Assembly: GCA_963768075.1 (NCBI GenBank)
Contig: CAVYHD010000040.1
Coordinates: 124,001 to 188,000 of the forward strand
Direction of reading: 5' to 3'
Length of the DNA: 64,000 bases
Source of the DNA: QHXW01 sp963768075
GTDB lineage: Bacteria > Acidobacteriota > Terriglobia > Bryobacterales > Bryobacteraceae
Both the position numbers and the translations under genes were made by a program. Positions within the stretch are counted from its first letter, which is position 1; each line of letters begins with the position of its first letter. Below are positions 62,771 through 64,000 of this stretch, piece after piece. The notes below the pieces were generated by a model. The model was not told where the DNA came from. It did not search any database and saw nothing but the letters and a program-made list of their open reading frames with translations.

Positions 62771-63664
62771 TTACTGGTTACGCAACTCACACACGCGCTG
62801 CCAGGTTTCCCGAATGCCAGCTGGCGCGTTCCGTTCCAGGAAATACAGCCGGACCTTCCGGGACTCAGCGGCCGTTCTTTTCTCGGGCGGAGTCCCGACC
62901 AGCGTGCTCACGGGCGTATCCGTTGCGAGCACGGCAACTTCGTCCGGCGTCAGCGCGGCTCTGAAAATGCGCACGCTGCGAATCTGGCCGCGAAAGCGGT
63001 TGTCGGGTCCGCCACCGCCACCAATTCGCAAGGGTTCCCGGCTCTCGAAGGAAGAGTGCAGGTTATTAGAATTGATCTTCAACTTCTGCGGCTGGCCATC
63101 CACGTAGATCTTGATGCCACCGGCGGCTCCCTGTCCGTCGTAGGTCACGGTCACGTTGTGCCATTGGTCGGGATCGATGGCGCGCTTCGCCTCAACCCGC
63201 AGAGCGTCCCTACGCCAGCTCTTGACCAGGTGAACTTGCACCTTGCCGTCCTTGAGATAAAGCCTATAGCCATCGCCTTCGACGACATCTTCGCCGCGCG
63301 TGAGGATGGCGCCGGTCAGCTCTTTCGGCCGTATCCACGCCGAGAATGTGAACTTATCGTGAGGGCCGAAACGGGCCGCCTCCTCGTGCTCAAGGTCGAC
63401 GTCAATGACGCGTTTGCCATCAAACCGGTTGCCGCCCGCCAGTCGTCTCTGCACTACCAGGTCATGTGAGATCGTCCAATCGACCTGCGCGAAACGGGCG
63501 TCTGTCTTCTCCCATTGCGCCTGTGCGCGTTCCAGCTCGGACTGCAACTTGGGGCACTCCGATTCGGGCGGCGCGAGTTTCTCATCCGGCGCCTTGTGCG
63601 CCCCGGCCGCGCACAATATCGCGGTCAATAATGCCGGCAGGAACCCACCGAGACGGCTCTTCAC
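62771..63664 (-). CDS. Exported LamG/concanavalin-fold domain protein
   Basis: About 297 residues from GTG 63664. Signal peptide (LPALLTAILCAAGAHKAP), a helical segment with LQSELERAQAQWEKTDARFAQVDW, then a LamG sandwich (about 85-250: FSAWIRPKELTGAILTRGED, HNVTVTYDGQGAAGGIKIYVDG, SVRIFRAALTPDEVAVLA). It resembles the LamG region of large planctomycete-type DUF1553 proteins, but no DUF1553 part follows. The GTG overlaps the preceding stop as GTGA, so translation is coupled to the PLP-enzyme gene. Confidence 0.75.
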   Translation of the reverse strand: MKSRLGGFLPALLTAILCAAGAHKAPDEKLAPPESECPKLQSELERAQAQWEKTDARFAQVDWTISHDLVVQRRLAGGNRFDGKRVIDVDLEHEEAARFGPHDKFTFSAWIRPKELTGAILTRGEDVVEGDGYRLYLKDGKVQVHLVKSWRRDALRVEAKRAIDPDQWHNVTVTYDGQGAAGGIKIYVDGQPQKLKINSNNLHSSFESREPLRIGGGGGPDNRFRGQIRSVRIFRAALTPDEVAVLATDTPVSTLVGTPPEKRTAAESRKVRLYFLERNAPAGIRETWQRVCELRNQ

Positions 63665-64000
63665 GCGACCTTTTTGCGCGCCTCGCTCAAGATCTGGCGC
63701 ATGCGCTTTCCGACGATGAGGTCCTCGTCCGGCTGCAGCGTCATGGAAACGATCTCGATGTGGTCCGCGCTCTTGGCGGTCTTCGAGCTGGGATGTTCGT
63801 CGAGCACTGAAACCAGGCTCGGATTGTTCGAGGTCAACACCTCGATGCGTGGTTCGCCTTCTCGCAGCTTCTTGTCGCAATCCGCCACCCGGAATCCCCA
63901 GGCGTCCTCATCCCAGCTGACCATCAGGGTGGGATACCGGTTGCCGTCCTCGGGAATCTGGATTTCGGTCTTCACGCCGGGAACCGTGTCAATCAGCTTC
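63661..64000 (-). CDS. SelA-like PLP-dependent enzyme, C-terminal fragment cut by window edge
   Basis: The frame is open from the right edge to a TGA at 63661-63663, about 112 residues. The sequence LIDTVPGVKTEIQIPEDGNRYPTLMVSWDE, LREGEPRIEVL and MTLQPDEDLIVGKRMRQIL matches the small C-terminal domain of COG1921 enzymes (SelA and its many non-selenium relatives). The catalytic lysine domain lies outside the window. It is most likely a SelA-like catabolic enzyme rather than true selenocysteine synthase. Its stop overlaps the LamG gene start. Confidence 0.65.
   Translation of the reverse strand, partial: KLIDTVPGVKTEIQIPEDGNRYPTLMVSWDEDAWGFRVADCDKKLREGEPRIEVLTSNNPSLVSVLDEHPSSKTAKSADHIEIVSMTLQPDEDLIVGKRMRQILSEARKKVA

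Noticed and set aside
1..64000. CRISPR arrays, phage genes, rRNA or tRNA genes
   Set aside because: No regularly spaced repeats, phage structural genes, rRNA or convincing tRNA were seen in any gap.

Overview
The window reads as a high-GC chromosome segment from an Acidobacteriota bacterium, most like the Solibacter/Bryobacter group. The lineage markers are a large MacB-like orphan permease of the acidobacterial duplicated type, an Oar-like TonB receptor with an N-terminal carboxypeptidase-regulatory domain, DUF5666/DUF4097/DUF5668 envelope proteins, several ECF sigma/anti-sigma pairs, and MotA/MotB without other flagellar genes. This assignment is an inference from gene content; no 16S gene is present.

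Layout. 1-9.2 kb: galT, YraN, a methyltransferase, a class-III aminotransferase, an M16 peptidase and motA/motB. 9.4-13.8 kb: a rearranged patch with a PQQ-propeller gene, a duplicate of its 3' end fused to a piece of a DUF3592 gene, and between them a 56-residue peptide with a double-glycine leader. 14-20 kb: a sigma/anti-sigma pair, uracil-DNA glycosylase, an SDR, a penicillin-binding protein, and the rplU-rpmA-obgE operon with a clear promoter. 20-25.3 kb: a membrane sulfatase-fold enzyme, then a metal-binding-looking operon headed by an AhpD-like gene whose CxxC motif reads Cys-x-x-TGA, with a SECIS-like hairpin 17 nt beyond the TGA. 25.4-33 kb: an FHA/lytic transglycosylase, a NodB deacetylase, a Wzt-like protein with a broken ABC domain, the orphan permease and a Gln/Gly-rich membrane protein. 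33-47 kb: regulators (NtrC, NarL and TrmB types), a TonB receptor group, and two related IS110 elements, each inserted exactly at the Shine-Dalgarno sequence of a small gene. 47-54.8 kb: an envelope-stress-like set (DUF4097, DUF5668, B-box protein, anti-sigma, sigma), a flippase-like protein, nrdR and rpoD. 54.9-64 kb: an ankyrin/CxxCH/toroid fusion, DinB, an MBL-fold hydrolase, another sigma/anti-sigma pair, a GHMP kinase, a CPBP protease, and a SelA-like PLP enzyme cut by the right edge.

At least seven genes carry single-base reading-frame breaks, often in G/C runs or homopolymers and sometimes self-compensating. Sequencing indels explain this better than gene decay, so 'pseudogene' labels here mean 'broken as read'. 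The strongest leads are the putative selenoprotein, the IS110 pair with recognisable candidate bridge-RNA leaders and ribosome-binding-site targeting, the double-glycine peptide, and the pseudo-ATPase.
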